Shown piece after piece: positions 1-8,982 of a stretch of 64,000 nucleotides of DNA. The translations under genes were made by a program, and so were the position numbers. The DNA comes from JAGNNV01 sp031412915 (GTDB taxonomy: Bacteria > Acidobacteriota > Vicinamibacteria > Fen-336 > JAGNNV01). Each line of letters starts with the position of its first letter. Position 1 is the first letter of the stretch. The stretch is taken from positions 1 to 64,000 of the forward strand of contig JANODX010000241.1 in the NCBI GenBank assembly GCA_031412915.1, in the 5' to 3' direction. The notes under the pieces are model-generated. The model did not search any database and was not told the origin of the DNA. It was given only the letters and a program-made list of their open reading frames with translations.

Positions 1-174
1 GTCGATGCCCTTCTCCTTCATGACATCGACGACTACGGGATGAACGTGGTCCGAGGGTTGAGTGCCTGCCGAGATCGCGCGGGCCTTCGCGGGATCCGCG
101 AGTCGGTTGAACCACGCCGCCGCCATCTGGGAACGGCCGGCATTGTGCACGCAGGCAAAGACGACACGATTCAT
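1..174 (-). CDS. Arsenate reductase / low-molecular-weight phosphatase family protein (C-terminus outside window)
   Basis: The gene starts at 174 on the minus strand and runs off the left edge, so only 58 residues are visible. They hold the LMW-phosphatase P-loop C-x5-R-S as CVHNAGRS (Cys8, Arg14) directly after a hydrophobic first strand, as in thioredoxin-coupled ArsC proteins, which reduce arsenate to arsenite using this cysteine. The later Cys residues that separate ArsC from a plain phosphatase are not visible. The start codon overlaps the stop of an ACR3-like fragment (ATGA), which fits an arsenic-resistance origin. Confidence 0.75.
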   Translation of the reverse strand, partial: MNRVVFACVHNAGRSQMAAAWFNRLADPAKARAISAGTQPSDHVHPVVVDVMKEKGID

Positions 175-302
175 GAAGACTCCTCGGGCTTGAGCGGAAG
201 CAATGACGCCGACGCGGGGGCCAGGGCGGCGACGGATTCGGGGCCGAACAGCGCGATGGCGGTGGCTACGGCCAGTTCAAAGAAATTGCTCGCGCCGATC
301 AT
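171..302 (-). pseudogene. Remnant of an ACR3-type arsenite efflux pump (C-terminal piece only)
   Basis: Read on the minus strand, codons 302 to 171 give 43 residues beginning MIGASNFFELAVATAIALFG. This closely resembles the last conserved helix of ACR3 arsenite permeases, where an IG(A/T)SNFFELA segment is typical. Upstream the resemblance stops and the frame meets a stop at 351-353, so the rest of the pump, normally about 350 residues, is missing. The usual C-terminal tail is also replaced. The stop codon overlaps the start of the arsC-like gene. A decayed partner gene is the simplest reading. Translation from the ATG at 302 into a 43-aa peptide cannot be excluded. Confidence 0.6.
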
Positions 303-538
303 CGGTCTGGGGACCGCCCATTGGGCCCGGATCCTCTTTGGTAAACGATATCAGGCCCGCGCGCCGCCAAGAGACCGGATGGAGGCCCAGGCACCCTGGG
401 CTCCACCCGTTTTGCGACTGAGGTCTCCGGAATCCGCTCCCGGAGTTGGCGTTTTGAGTCGGTCTGGAGGCTAAGGGCAGGATGTGACGGCGTGACGACG
501 CGTGGGTTAAATGCGGCGGGCGCTTGGAGCCCTCGTCT

Positions 539-575
539 CTAGTGTCCAGTACAGAGGTACGTTACGGGACACTAG
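539..575. repeat. 9-bp inverted repeat spanning the response-regulator stop codon
   Basis: CTAGTGTCC at 539-547 is the exact reverse complement of GGACACTAG at 567-575, separated by 19 nt that contain a second short pairing (GTAC/GTAC). The right arm includes the stop codon of the response regulator. No T-run follows on either strand, so it is not a textbook terminator. It could be a protein-binding palindrome or the trace of a small inserted element. Confidence 0.5.
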
Positions 576-1324
576 CGGACGAAGCGGTAACCGATGCCAA
601 CCACTGTCTCGACATGGTGGCGAGCAGGACCAAGCTTCGCCCGCAGTCTCCTGACGTGAGCATCGATGCTCCGCGCGTCGATATCGGCGTCCTGGCCCCA
701 GACCCGATCGAGCAGCCGCTCGCGGGTGAGTACCCGACCCGCGCGTTCGACCATGTAGCGCACCAGCTCGAACTCCTTGTGGGTGAGACGAATCTCCTCG
801 CCCTTGTAGCGAAGCACGAAGGCGTCGAACTCGATCTCGAAATTCTCATCGGCGTAGCCGACCGGCCCTTCGGCCTGGGCCTCCAGGCGACGCAGGCCCA
901 CCTTGCACCGGGCCACGAGTTCCTTCATCGAAAACGGTTTGACCAGATAGTCGTCGGCCCCCATTTCGAGCCCGAGGACACGGTCCGTCTCCTCGCCCCG
1001 CGCCGAGACGATGAGGATGGGAGTATGAGTCGAGCCGGGCTGGCGCCGCAACATCCGGCAGACCTCGAGGCCATCCATGCCGGGCAGGTTGAGGTCGAGC
1101 AGAACCAGATCCGCGCCCTTGCGCACCGCGTCCAGACCCTCCTCACCGGTACGCGCCACTCGGACACTGAAGCCCGCGCGGTCGAGTGCGTAGCTCATGG
1201 CATCGGCGATGTCGCGATCATCCTCGATCACCACAATCCGTCGGCGGCTCTGCGTCGCTCTCGACTTGTCGGGAGAAACCTCCGGGCTTCGATGGACGGC
1301 GTCGATCGCGCGGGAGTGGTTCAC
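572..1324 (-). CDS. OmpR/PhoB-family response regulator
   Basis: The 250-aa protein is a two-component DNA-binding regulator. The receiver domain covers about residues 28-145: acidic pocket Glu34-Asp35-Asp36, phosphoacceptor Asp77 in LLDLNLPGMDG, Ser107, Lys129 in the YLVKP motif. The C-terminal winged helix covers about 155-250 and ends in the typical GIGYRFVR. About 27 residues before the receiver domain are unusual, so the true start may lie downstream of 1324. No histidine kinase is visible. Nearby are phosphate-transport genes with a Pho-box-like repeat at 4684-4710, so a PhoB-like role is a reasonable inference, but the sequence alone does not assign the signal. Confidence 0.9.
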   Translation of the reverse strand: MNHSRAIDAVHRSPEVSPDKSRATQSRRRIVVIEDDRDIADAMSYALDRAGFSVRVARTGEEGLDAVRKGADLVLLDLNLPGMDGLEVCRMLRRQPGSTHTPILIVSARGEETDRVLGLEMGADDYLVKPFSMKELVARCKVGLRRLEAQAEGPVGYADENFEIEFDAFVLRYKGEEIRLTHKEFELVRYMVERAGRVLTRERLLDRVWGQDADIDARSIDAHVRRLRAKLGPARHHVETVVGIGYRFVR

Positions 1325-1410
1325 CTAGGTGCTCTTTCCACACCTCGAAGCCTAGGGACCCGAAGACACGATCATGGGTCGCTTGGGTTAATTGCATGAA
1401 AAGAACGCCA

Positions 1411-1426
1411 GCCGGGAGACGCCGGC
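1411..1426 (-). terminator. Possible terminator after the TonB receptor gene
   Basis: On the minus strand, past the receptor stop at 1458, GCCGG and CCGGC form a 5-bp stem with a 6-nt loop, followed by the T-rich stretch GTTCTTTTC. The stem is short, so this is tentative. Confidence 0.35.
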
Positions 1427-1457
1427 AAGGGCCGCCCCGCCCGAAACGAAGTCCGGC

Positions 1458-4400
1458 CTAGAAGGTCAGCTTTACCGCGAGTTGGACCTGCCGCGGGTCG
1501 CCCACGCCCAGTCTCAAGAAGCCATCGAAGTTGAAGAGAGCTGGGGTCGACAGGGCATTGATGTTGTTCTCGTTGTTGAACGTGTTGAACATTTCGACCA
1601 CGGGGACGAGAGTCGCCTTCGATCCGAGCTTGAAGGGCCGCTGCACCCGCCAGTCGAAAGAGAAGTACGCGTTGTCCTTGCGGTCCCAGTTCCGGCCACG
1701 GTCGGTTCCGTTCAGAACCCGGGGCGACGTGGTGATGGGCTGCGCAGATCGAGCCTGAATCTTTGCGTTGCCCTGGAGGCCTCCCGGGAGCTCACCGTAG
1801 GCGAAGAAATTGAACTTGTGCCTGATGTCCCGGTCGGAGAGACCGTAGTCGAGGGACAGGTCGTAGAAGTTGAACGTGCGCTCGGTGAAGGGATCGCGTT
1901 CGTTGGAGTCGTCGTCTTCGTCCTTGGAGAGAACGTAATTGGCTTCCAGCTGATACTTGTTGGAGAAGCGCTTTTTCAGACCCAGAGTGAGGCCTCGGTA
2001 CTCGCTCTTGCCGCGACTGTTGATCACGAACACGTCCCCGAACTGCGGCTCGAATGGATTCGGCCCGGAATAGACAACGGTGTCCCGGTTCGAAGGCATC
2101 TGCGCCGCCACCCCCGTGCCGTGGACGTTGTAGTTCAGGAAGCGGGTAAGGCGTGTGCCCTTGGAGTAGGTGAAATCGGCGTAAGCCGACCAGTCGGTCG
2201 CCAGTTCCTGTTCGTAGGCAACATTCGCCGTGTAGATGCGCGGGTTCTTGTAGTCCCGGTCGAATACGCGGATCCCGGTGAAGAACGGGAAAGTCCCGGG
2301 GGGCACCGGGGAAGGGGGCAGGATGTTCGGCCAGGTCGGGGTGGGCGCCCCAAACAGGCCTTTGAGCTGGCTGCTGGTGAAATCGCTCTTCTGCTGCAGG
2401 CCATTGGTGGTTACGGCTCCCACCTGGGTCAGCATGTTCTGCCTTGCGTAGAAGACGCCTCCGCTCGCGCGAACGACCGACTTGCCGTTGCCCTTGACGT
2501 CCCAGGCCACGCCCAGACGGGGCTGGAGTTGCATCGTCTGATCTGGAATTGTGCCGTCCGAAGGGAACTTCGGATTGCCCAGCAAGGAGGCGTAGGCCGT
2601 CGTCTTCGGATCCACGGTTTCCGGCATGTACTGGGCGTCCCAGCGGATGCCGTAGTTCACCGTGAGTTTCGGCGTAGCCTGCCATTTGTCCTGCGCGAAG
2701 ACCGAGAACTCCTCGTTGTTGATGTCGGAAGCGCCCGCCGCATCCACGGGAAGACCCCGATTGTCGCTGCTCTGGAGATAGAAGAGAAGCGGCCCCCCGC
2801 TGGCGGAGGTTCCCGCGGGGCAGGGGGTGGGATAGGTCACGTAAGTGCCGTTGGTACAGGAAAGGGCGTTGGGACCGAAGCCGCCGGCGGCCGCCGGAGA
2901 AGCGTAGCGCAGGAAGCCGGTCACGCTGTCGAACAGATACCGACCCTTGAAGAAACCTCGAAACACCTGGGTGTTGTTGGTGTGGAGCCATTCGGCCCCG
3001 AACTTGATCGTGTGTTTTCCGCTCACGATCGAGAAGTTGTTCTTGATCTGGAATCGCTTGATCAATTCGTCGACGTTCGGGGCCATGAAGAACGGATTGC
3101 CGAAACGGAAGGTCGGACCAAAACCCATGCCGGTGTCGGCCGGGATATTCGATTCAACGGCGGAGCGTGGCCGATCTTCGCGCGAGAAGGTGAGGTGAAA
3201 CTCGTTCAGCTTGGAAGACGACACGGTCGTGAAGAGGTTCAGGTTCGCCACACTGATCTTGGAAGGACCTTCGATCCCGTTCGCCGAGTTGCCATAGGTC
3301 GACACGTCGAACGTCTGGTTCTCGTTTTCCGATCGATTGAAGTTGAACGAGAAGGCCAGGTTGTTCTTCTCATTGAGCACCCAATCGAGTTTGGCCAGTA
3401 CGGCGTTGTTGTTGACCTTGTGGTCGACCGGCCGCCCTTCATCCTGGCCTCTGGAGACCTTCATGAAATTGAGGAGAGCGAGGCGCTGGCAGTCGGGACT
3501 CCCCGAGATCAGCGATTCATTCGCGGCAATGGTCGGCACACTGACGGGGCAGGGCGTGCCAATGACCTCGGAGAGGTTGGGCCGCTGGAGGTTCTCGCGG
3601 ATCCCTTCCAGGGCGAGGAAGAAGAAGGCCTTGTCTTTCACGATCGGGCCGCCGATGGTTCCGCCGAACTGTTCGCGATGGAAGTCCCTCAGGGGTTTGC
3701 CGTCCGAGGTGTTCGAGGAGAGGTCTTCGAGCCGCTGGAAGTGGAAGAGGCTTCCCCGGATGTCGTTCGAGCCCGACTTGGTGATGACGTTGATGACGCC
3801 GCCGGCGGTGCGCCCGAACTCGGCGTTGGCGCCGCTCGCCACCACCTGGAACTCCTTGACCGCTTCGAGGGTGATGTCGATGGCCGCGCGCTGGCCGCCC
3901 ATCTGCTCGCCGAAGAAACCGTTGTTGTAGTCGCCGCCGTCGAGGCTGATGTTGTTGAAGACACCGCGCTGGCCAGCGAAAGTGATCTCGTCGCCGTCCG
4001 GCCCCTGGACCACGCTCACCCCCGGGGTGAGGGTCAGCAGGTCTTCGAACTTGCGGCCCAGAATGGGGGTGGTGGCGATGGTGCTCTCGGACAGGGTGGT
4101 GCTCGCTTCCGTTCGGGTGGTGTCGACGACGGCCGTCCCGGTCACGGTCACGGTCTCGCCGATGGCCGAGACCTTCAGGGTCAGGTTCAGGTTGATGGCC
4201 TGCCCGACCGTGAGGGCCAGGTTCTCCTGGACCACAGTGGCGAAGCCCGCCTTCTTCACCGACACCACGTATCGACCGGAGGGCAACTGCAGGAAGACAA
4301 ACCGGCCGTCGGCTCCCGTTTCGAGCGTGCGGCTCTGGTTGGTCTCGATGTTCCTGGCTTCAACCGCGGCGGCTTGAACCAGACCGCCCTGGGGATCGGA

Positions 4401-4502
4401 AACCGTGCCCTGGACGACGCCGCTGGTGATCTGGGTCTGCGCCGTGGCCATCGGCGCCACCAGCATCGCAAACGCAAACACACGCCAATGAGTTCCTCGC
4501 AT
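1458..4502 (-). CDS. TonB-dependent outer-membrane receptor, Oar-like, with N-terminal carboxypeptidase-regulatory-like domain
   Basis: The 1014-aa precursor starts with a signal peptide (MRGTHWRVFAF... to about residue 22). I chose ATG 4502 because GGGAGG lies 5 nt upstream and the signal peptide begins there; the reading frame is open 18 codons further up. Residues about 26-110 form a beta-sandwich (VVQGTVSDPQGG..., ...LPSGRYVVSVKKAGF) of the CarboxypepD_reg type. A plug domain follows (about 120-250; FGRTAGGVINVITKSGSN), then a long barrel ending in a terminal Phe (AVKLTF). Such receptors import ligands across the outer membrane using TonB energy; the ligand cannot be read from sequence. 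A Pho-box-like site lies about 180-210 bp upstream, so phosphate-linked control is possible. Confidence 0.92.
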   Translation of the reverse strand: MRGTHWRVFAFAMLVAPMATAQTQITSGVVQGTVSDPQGGLVQAAAVEARNIETNQSRTLETGADGRFVFLQLPSGRYVVSVKKAGFATVVQENLALTVGQAINLNLTLKVSAIGETVTVTGTAVVDTTRTEASTTLSESTIATTPILGRKFEDLLTLTPGVSVVQGPDGDEITFAGQRGVFNNISLDGGDYNNGFFGEQMGGQRAAIDITLEAVKEFQVVASGANAEFGRTAGGVINVITKSGSNDIRGSLFHFQRLEDLSSNTSDGKPLRDFHREQFGGTIGGPIVKDKAFFFLALEGIRENLQRPNLSEVIGTPCPVSVPTIAANESLISGSPDCQRLALLNFMKVSRGQDEGRPVDHKVNNNAVLAKLDWVLNEKNNLAFSFNFNRSENENQTFDVSTYGNSANGIEGPSKISVANLNLFTTVSSSKLNEFHLTFSREDRPRSAVESNIPADTGMGFGPTFRFGNPFFMAPNVDELIKRFQIKNNFSIVSGKHTIKFGAEWLHTNNTQVFRGFFKGRYLFDSVTGFLRYASPAAAGGFGPNALSCTNGTYVTYPTPCPAGTSASGGPLLFYLQSSDNRGLPVDAAGASDINNEEFSVFAQDKWQATPKLTVNYGIRWDAQYMPETVDPKTTAYASLLGNPKFPSDGTIPDQTMQLQPRLGVAWDVKGNGKSVVRASGGVFYARQNMLTQVGAVTTNGLQQKSDFTSSQLKGLFGAPTPTWPNILPPSPVPPGTFPFFTGIRVFDRDYKNPRIYTANVAYEQELATDWSAYADFTYSKGTRLTRFLNYNVHGTGVAAQMPSNRDTVVYSGPNPFEPQFGDVFVINSRGKSEYRGLTLGLKKRFSNKYQLEANYVLSKDEDDDSNERDPFTERTFNFYDLSLDYGLSDRDIRHKFNFFAYGELPGGLQGNAKIQARSAQPITTSPRVLNGTDRGRNWDRKDNAYFSFDWRVQRPFKLGSKATLVPVVEMFNTFNNENNINALSTPALFNFDGFLRLGVGDPRQVQLAVKLTF

Positions 4503-4683
4503 ACGTTCCTCCCAAAAAAAGTTGTTGTGACTGGTGGGAACGATGATCGGTTCCACGATTCAAGTCAAGTCGGGGGCCCTGGTTTGAGGCGCTCGCCCGT
4601 GTCGAGAAGGGAAGACCGACGCTACCTATTCTGAAGCGTCTGGTCGGGACGCTGCAAAGGCCTGAAGATCGCCTGATAAGCTC

Positions 4684-4710
4684 GTCACACAAATGTCACG
4701 GAAAAGTCAC
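4684..4710 (+). promoter_or_regulatory. Pho-box-like operator: three GTCAC repeats at 11-bp spacing
   Basis: GTCAC occurs at 4684-4688, 4695-4699 and 4706-4710, each start exactly 11 bp from the next, with A-rich spacers (ACAAAT, GGAAAA). PhoB binds direct 11-bp repeats made of a TGTCA-type heptamer plus an A/T-rich tetramer, so the layout matches. It lies 73-99 bp before the PhoU-like gene in the coding orientation, and a PhoB-family regulator is encoded 3.4 kb away. It also lies between the divergent receptor and transporter genes and could serve both. Confidence 0.6.
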
Positions 4711-4782
4711 ACGATCCCGGGCCTTTGAACCGAGGACGAAGACGGACCGGCGTGTCGTGCTCTTTACCCGAGGTCTCTCCCT

Positions 4783-5430
4783 GTGAAATTCGACTCTCTT
4801 GTCCGACTCCTGATGCCCAAGGAGGAGCGTTTCCACGAACTCCTCTCCGAGGACACCAAGAACCTCGTCAAAGCCGTCCGGACGTTCGAGGCCATCGCCA
4901 ACAGCACGTCGCTTGAAGACCGCCGCGTTCGAGTGGTGGAGTTGAAGGCGATCGAGCATGCGGGCGACGCCATCACCAAGCAGATCTTCCTCGCTCTCAA
5001 CTCCACCTTCATCACCCCATTCGATCGCGACGACCTCCGGGAAATCGCCTCGGATCTCGACGACATTCTCGACTACATAGAGGGCGTGGCTTTGTCGTTC
5101 GTGGTGTTCGAGCTCGGCGAATCGCCCTCGGCCCTTCGTCAGTTCGCCTTCATCCTCAAAGAGATGGCGGATGAGATCGACCGGATCACCGCACTCATCT
5201 GGGACCTGTCCAATGGACAGAAGATCCAGGCGGGAATGGTCCGAATCTCCGAACTCGAAAACCAGGCCGACACCCTCTACACCGCGGTGATCGGAGAGCT
5301 CTTCAAGACCGGCGGAAACCCCATCGAGATCATGAAGTGGAAGGAAGTGTACGAGGGGCTGGAGAGTGCCTGCGACGCGTGCAAGGAATACACCCACGCG
5401 ATCGGCAACGTCGTACTGAAGAACGCCTGA
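4783..5430 (+). CDS. DUF47 family PhoU-like protein, Pit-transporter accessory
   Basis: The 215-aa, helix-rich protein begins with GTG and reads MKFDSLVRLLMPKEERFHELL, the usual opening of DUF47 (TIGR00153-like) proteins. These are related to PhoU and are usually encoded directly before a Pit phosphate permease, as here (the gap to pit is 41 nt). The family is thought to regulate or gate the partner transporter at the inner face of the membrane. Conserved acidic/Asn positions such as ELKAIEHAGDAITK and ELENQADTLY resemble the metal-binding E-x3-D signatures of PhoU helical bundles. Length is normal for the family. Confidence 0.9.
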   Translation: MKFDSLVRLLMPKEERFHELLSEDTKNLVKAVRTFEAIANSTSLEDRRVRVVELKAIEHAGDAITKQIFLALNSTFITPFDRDDLREIASDLDDILDYIEGVALSFVVFELGESPSALRQFAFILKEMADEIDRITALIWDLSNGQKIQAGMVRISELENQADTLYTAVIGELFKTGGNPIEIMKWKEVYEGLESACDACKEYTHAIGNVVLKNA

Positions 5431-5471
5431 GCGTCGCTCGCTCCCAACGACCGCAGGATCCAGCAAAGAGC

Positions 5472-6470
5472 ATGGAACTAGCTTTCTCCTTCGTCGGGTT
5501 CATCATCCTGATAGCCCTCGTCTTCGACTTCCTGAACGGTTTTCACGACGCGGCGAACTCCATCGCCACTGTGGTCTCCACCCGGGTGATGTCGCCCAAG
5601 GCCGCAGTGTTGTGGGCCGCGTTTTTCAACTTCGTGGCGCTTTTCGTCTTCGGTCTCGGCGTCGCGAAGACCCTCGGTAACGGAATGATCGATCTCAAGA
5701 TCGTGACTCAGAACGTTGTCCTCGCGGGGCTCTTGGGCGCGATCTTCTGGAACCTGGTCACGTGGTACTACGGGATCCCCGTATCGTCGTCCCACGCCTT
5801 GATCGGAGGCTACGCCGGCGCTGCGGTGGCGCGCGGGGGCTGGGGAGCGATCATCGCGAGCGGGTGGACCAAGACGCTGCTGTTCATCGTCCTCTCCCCG
5901 ATCATCGGAGCGGTGCTCGGTTTCTCGCTCATGGCGTGCGTCACCTGGACCTTTAGAAAATGGCGCCCCTACAAACTTGACGCTGTATTCCGCCGGCTTC
6001 AGCTTCTCTCCGCGGCCCTCTTCTCTCTGAATCACGGCGGCAACGACGCGCAGAAGACCATGGGCATCATCGCGGGCCTGCTCGTTGCCTCCGGTTATCA
6101 GAAAGAGTTCTATGTACCGTACTGGGTCGCGTTTGCCGCCCACGCGGCGATCGGACTCGGCACGATGTTTGGCGGTTGGCGGATCGTCAAGACCATGGGT
6201 TCGAAGATCACGAAACTCCAGCCCTTGGGCGGTTTTTGCGCGGAGACGTCAGGCGCCCTGTCAATCGGTCTGGCCACCTTCGCGGGAATTCCGGTATCAA
6301 CAACCCACACCATCGCGGGCGCGATCATGGGGGTAGGCGCCACCAAACGTCTGTCCGCGGTGAAGTGGGGGGTGGCCGGCCGCATCGTCTGGGCCTGGAT
6401 TCTCACCATCCCGGCTTCAGCAGGGGTCGCGGCCCTTTCCTTTTGGCTGATCGAACGCGCCTGGTGGTAG
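5472..6470 (+). CDS. pit: Low-affinity inorganic phosphate transporter, Pit family
   Basis: The 332-aa integral membrane protein has the two inverted Pit signature repeats: NGFHDAANS (residues 22-30) and NHGGNDAQKTMG (187-198). Each is followed by a GIPVS(S/T)(S/T)H motif (101-108 and 272-279). Pit proteins move metal-phosphate across the inner membrane with protons or cations. Start ATG 5472 was chosen because the first hydrophobic helix begins immediately (MELAFSFVGFIILIALVF); the open frame upstream overlaps the DUF47 gene in another frame and has no homology. It forms an operon with the upstream DUF47 gene, probably under the Pho-box-like site at 4684-4710. Confidence 0.94.
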   Translation: MELAFSFVGFIILIALVFDFLNGFHDAANSIATVVSTRVMSPKAAVLWAAFFNFVALFVFGLGVAKTLGNGMIDLKIVTQNVVLAGLLGAIFWNLVTWYYGIPVSSSHALIGGYAGAAVARGGWGAIIASGWTKTLLFIVLSPIIGAVLGFSLMACVTWTFRKWRPYKLDAVFRRLQLLSAALFSLNHGGNDAQKTMGIIAGLLVASGYQKEFYVPYWVAFAAHAAIGLGTMFGGWRIVKTMGSKITKLQPLGGFCAETSGALSIGLATFAGIPVSTTHTIAGAIMGVGATKRLSAVKWGVAGRIVWAWILTIPASAGVAALSFWLIERAWW

Positions 6471-6475
6471 TTCGT

Positions 6476-6502
6476 CGCCTGTGCTGGTGCCCGGCACAGG
6501 CG
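6476..6502. terminator. Hairpin between the convergent pit and TPR genes
   Basis: CGCCTGTGC (6476-6484) pairs perfectly with GCACAGGCG (6494-6502) around a 9-nt loop, starting 5 nt after the pit stop codon. There is no T-run, so it would be a strong hairpin terminator of non-classical type, or simply an mRNA 3'-end structure. Confidence 0.4.
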
Positions 6503-6634
6503 GCTCGGCCAACCTCCGTCCCGGCGATCTCGAGGAGAGGCTCTCCCCCGGGGCGGAAAAAAACTGGCGGCGGACCTTGGGCTCACCGCCTGAAGAACGG
6601 CGACCGACCCGCCCCGGCACATGGCTCGGGGCGA

Positions 6635-8755
6635 TCAGCCCAGCTTACGGATGATCTCGGCGACGATCTTGCGCAGATCGTTGTCCAGCATCTCGAGCGC
6701 CATCTCGTCCTTACCGGCCATCGGATTGGCGATCGGTTGAGTGTTGACGTATCGGCGAAGAGCCGGCACTGCTTTCTTCGCGGCCGGGCCCATGCGCCGA
6801 AGCGAGTTCACAGCAGCCTGGCGGACGGCCACCACCGAGTCGGTTTCGACCGCGTAGCCCAAAACCTCCGCGGCATCGGCGCCGCCCGCGGCCAGCGCAT
6901 TCGCCGCCTCGACACGCTGCTGGATCGAGCCCTTCTGAAGCTGACGGGACAGTTTCCCAAGGTCGATGGAGTCGTTGGCCGCTTCCATGGCCGCGGCGTG
7001 AGCGGTTGCGGCTGCTTCTGCGGCCTTGCCCTCGCGGATGGCTTTCTCGTACCGCGCCACCGCGTCGGGGGCCCAGGTATCCGGACGGCCCGCGGCCTCG
7101 GCGGCGGCGATGGCCTGTTTGGTCTTGGTGAAATCCGGGCTGTTCTTGTTGGCGTTCACGGCGATGAAGTACTCATTGCGGGCAACCCCCGAGCGGGTCT
7201 CGGCGTAAAGGGTTTTGTCCAGCAAACCGGCCTGATCGAATTCCTTAATGGCTTCGGCATAAGCGCCGGCATAGAAGTCGGCCCAGCCCATCCCGAAGTG
7301 CAGGCCGGCATTGGTGGGTTCGAGCTCAAGGGCCTTGTGGTAGGCGGCGATTGCTTCGGTGGCCCGGGGCGGCTTGGTGCGGGAGAGCACCCAGCCGTAG
7401 TTCGCGAAACCGGCGGCGCTCTTGTACCCAGGTGTAGCGGTCAGCGCACCCAGAATCTGGGCGCCCTTTTCGGGATCGCCGCTCATGCCGAGGAGCAGAC
7501 CATAGTTCGACTTGATGTCGTTGTTGGCCGGGTTGAGTTCGACCGCCCGGGCGTAGGCGTTTTTCCCGTCTTCGAAGGAGCGGGTCATGTGGTACGAATG
7601 GGCCAGGATGGCGAAAGCGTCGCCCGAGTTCGGCATGGCCGCGGTCGCTTTTTCGAGCGGAGGAATCGCCTCCTTGTACATCCCTTTGCGGGCGAGAAAC
7701 TCGCCGTACATCTTGTTCGCTTCCGGGCTTTCCGGATTCGCCTTCACAAGTTCCCCCGCGGCTTTGAGCGCGCCGTCCACATCGCCGCGGCGGAACGAGT
7801 TGGTGATGATCGCGGTCTTGGCCGGAGTGAAGTCGGGATCGGCGGCGAGGGCGCTCTGATAGGACACTTGAGCCTGGTCGTAGTTGCCTCGGGCTTCGAA
7901 GAGTTTCGCCACCGTCACCTGAACCTGGGGATTCTTGGGAGCCAGAAACGCTCCCTGCTGGGCCTGGGAAATGGCATCCGTCCAGGACGCATCGTTGCCG
8001 TTGAAGCCCTTCTCCGCGGAGATCGCGTAGCCGAGGGCTGCAAACGCGGCCCCGGACTTCTTGTCGATTTCAGTGGCCTTGAGCGCCACCGCCTTGGCCT
8101 CGGTGGCCTTGTTCGCGCCCACCAGAGCGTAGGTGAGGCCAACCTGGGCCGACATATTCTTGGGATCGAGTTCCACCGCCTTGCGATAGGCGGTCACCGC
8201 CTCGGCGATCTGGCCTGAGGCGGTTAGAGCATCGCCCTTGCCCGCGTGGGCGACGGAGCTTGTGGCGGACGCCGCGATCGCGGCGTCGGCGGCTGAGTGC
8301 GCGGCTTTCGCATCCCCGACGCGGGCCTGAGCGGAAGCCAGGGTTCCGAGCGAGTGCGCATTCTTGTCGGCCGCCACCGCCTTCGTGGCCATATCCAGAG
8401 CGGTCTTGCCCGTGCCATTCTTCAAGGCGAGGTGGGCCGAAGCGGCGAAGGCCTGCGCCTTGACGGTCGGAGTTGCCGAACCGCTGACGTCCACCGCCTT
8501 CGCGACGCTCGCGAGGGCGTCGGCGGCGTTGCCGTTCAGTTCCTGCAATCGCCCCAGGGCCAGATAGACCTCGACGGACGGCGTCGCGGCGGCTACCTTG
8601 GTGAGCGCCTTGATCGCATCGTCCTGCTTGCCCTTGGCAAACTGCTCTTCGGCCTTGGCAATCGCCTGCTCGCCCGTAGCCGCGGCCTGCGCCGAGCCGG
8701 CGAGAAACACCGTGGAGAAGAGGACAAACAAACGGGGGAATGTGTTCTTTTTCAT
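6635..8755 (-). CDS. Secreted tetratricopeptide-repeat protein with C-terminal HEAT-like segment
   Basis: The 706-aa precursor has a signal peptide ending near residue 24 (MKKNTFPRLFVLFSTVFLAG..AQA). It is followed by some 14-16 degenerate TPR units (for example AVTAYRKAVELDPKNMSAQVG and AIAAYHKALELEPTNAGLH). Residues about 615-706 change character to a HEAT/armadillo-like pair (AVRQAAVNSLRRMGPAAKKA). TPR arrays are protein-interaction scaffolds; a periplasmic location follows from the signal peptide. Ala and Lys are very common. No enzyme domain is visible and no neighbour points to a partner, so the specific function is unknown. The gene is convergent with pit and divergent from the glycan operon. 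Confidence 0.85.
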   Translation of the reverse strand: MKKNTFPRLFVLFSTVFLAGSAQAAATGEQAIAKAEEQFAKGKQDDAIKALTKVAAATPSVEVYLALGRLQELNGNAADALASVAKAVDVSGSATPTVKAQAFAASAHLALKNGTGKTALDMATKAVAADKNAHSLGTLASAQARVGDAKAAHSAADAAIAASATSSVAHAGKGDALTASGQIAEAVTAYRKAVELDPKNMSAQVGLTYALVGANKATEAKAVALKATEIDKKSGAAFAALGYAISAEKGFNGNDASWTDAISQAQQGAFLAPKNPQVQVTVAKLFEARGNYDQAQVSYQSALAADPDFTPAKTAIITNSFRRGDVDGALKAAGELVKANPESPEANKMYGEFLARKGMYKEAIPPLEKATAAMPNSGDAFAILAHSYHMTRSFEDGKNAYARAVELNPANNDIKSNYGLLLGMSGDPEKGAQILGALTATPGYKSAAGFANYGWVLSRTKPPRATEAIAAYHKALELEPTNAGLHFGMGWADFYAGAYAEAIKEFDQAGLLDKTLYAETRSGVARNEYFIAVNANKNSPDFTKTKQAIAAAEAAGRPDTWAPDAVARYEKAIREGKAAEAAATAHAAAMEAANDSIDLGKLSRQLQKGSIQQRVEAANALAAGGADAAEVLGYAVETDSVVAVRQAAVNSLRRMGPAAKKAVPALRRYVNTQPIANPMAGKDEMALEMLDNDLRKIVAEIIRKLG

Positions 8756-8982
8756 TTCACGTAAACCTCATTGAGAACTTCCAAAGCGTCCGAGTGTACA
8801 AGACAGCACAAGCAAATTCACAGGGCGTGTCTGTCGATCCACGCGATCAAGCCCCCCGTGGGGCGGAAAACACATCCTCTTTGATGGTTCTTGACGGGTT
8901 TCAATGATTAAGACGCGGCACGAAAGGAAGTTTGGGTGAGGGAGGCAACATTTTTTGAATTTCGTGAGAATCGTTACAACCG

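Noticed and set aside
1392..4634. 1080-aa reading frame on the plus strand opposite the TonB receptor
   Set aside because: It is an antisense frame kept open by high GC; the receptor on the minus strand has a signal peptide, domain order and a ribosome-binding site.
6176..8218. 680-aa plus-strand frame opposite the TPR protein
   Set aside because: Antisense to a protein with clear signal peptide and TPR repeats, and its first part overlaps pit in another frame.
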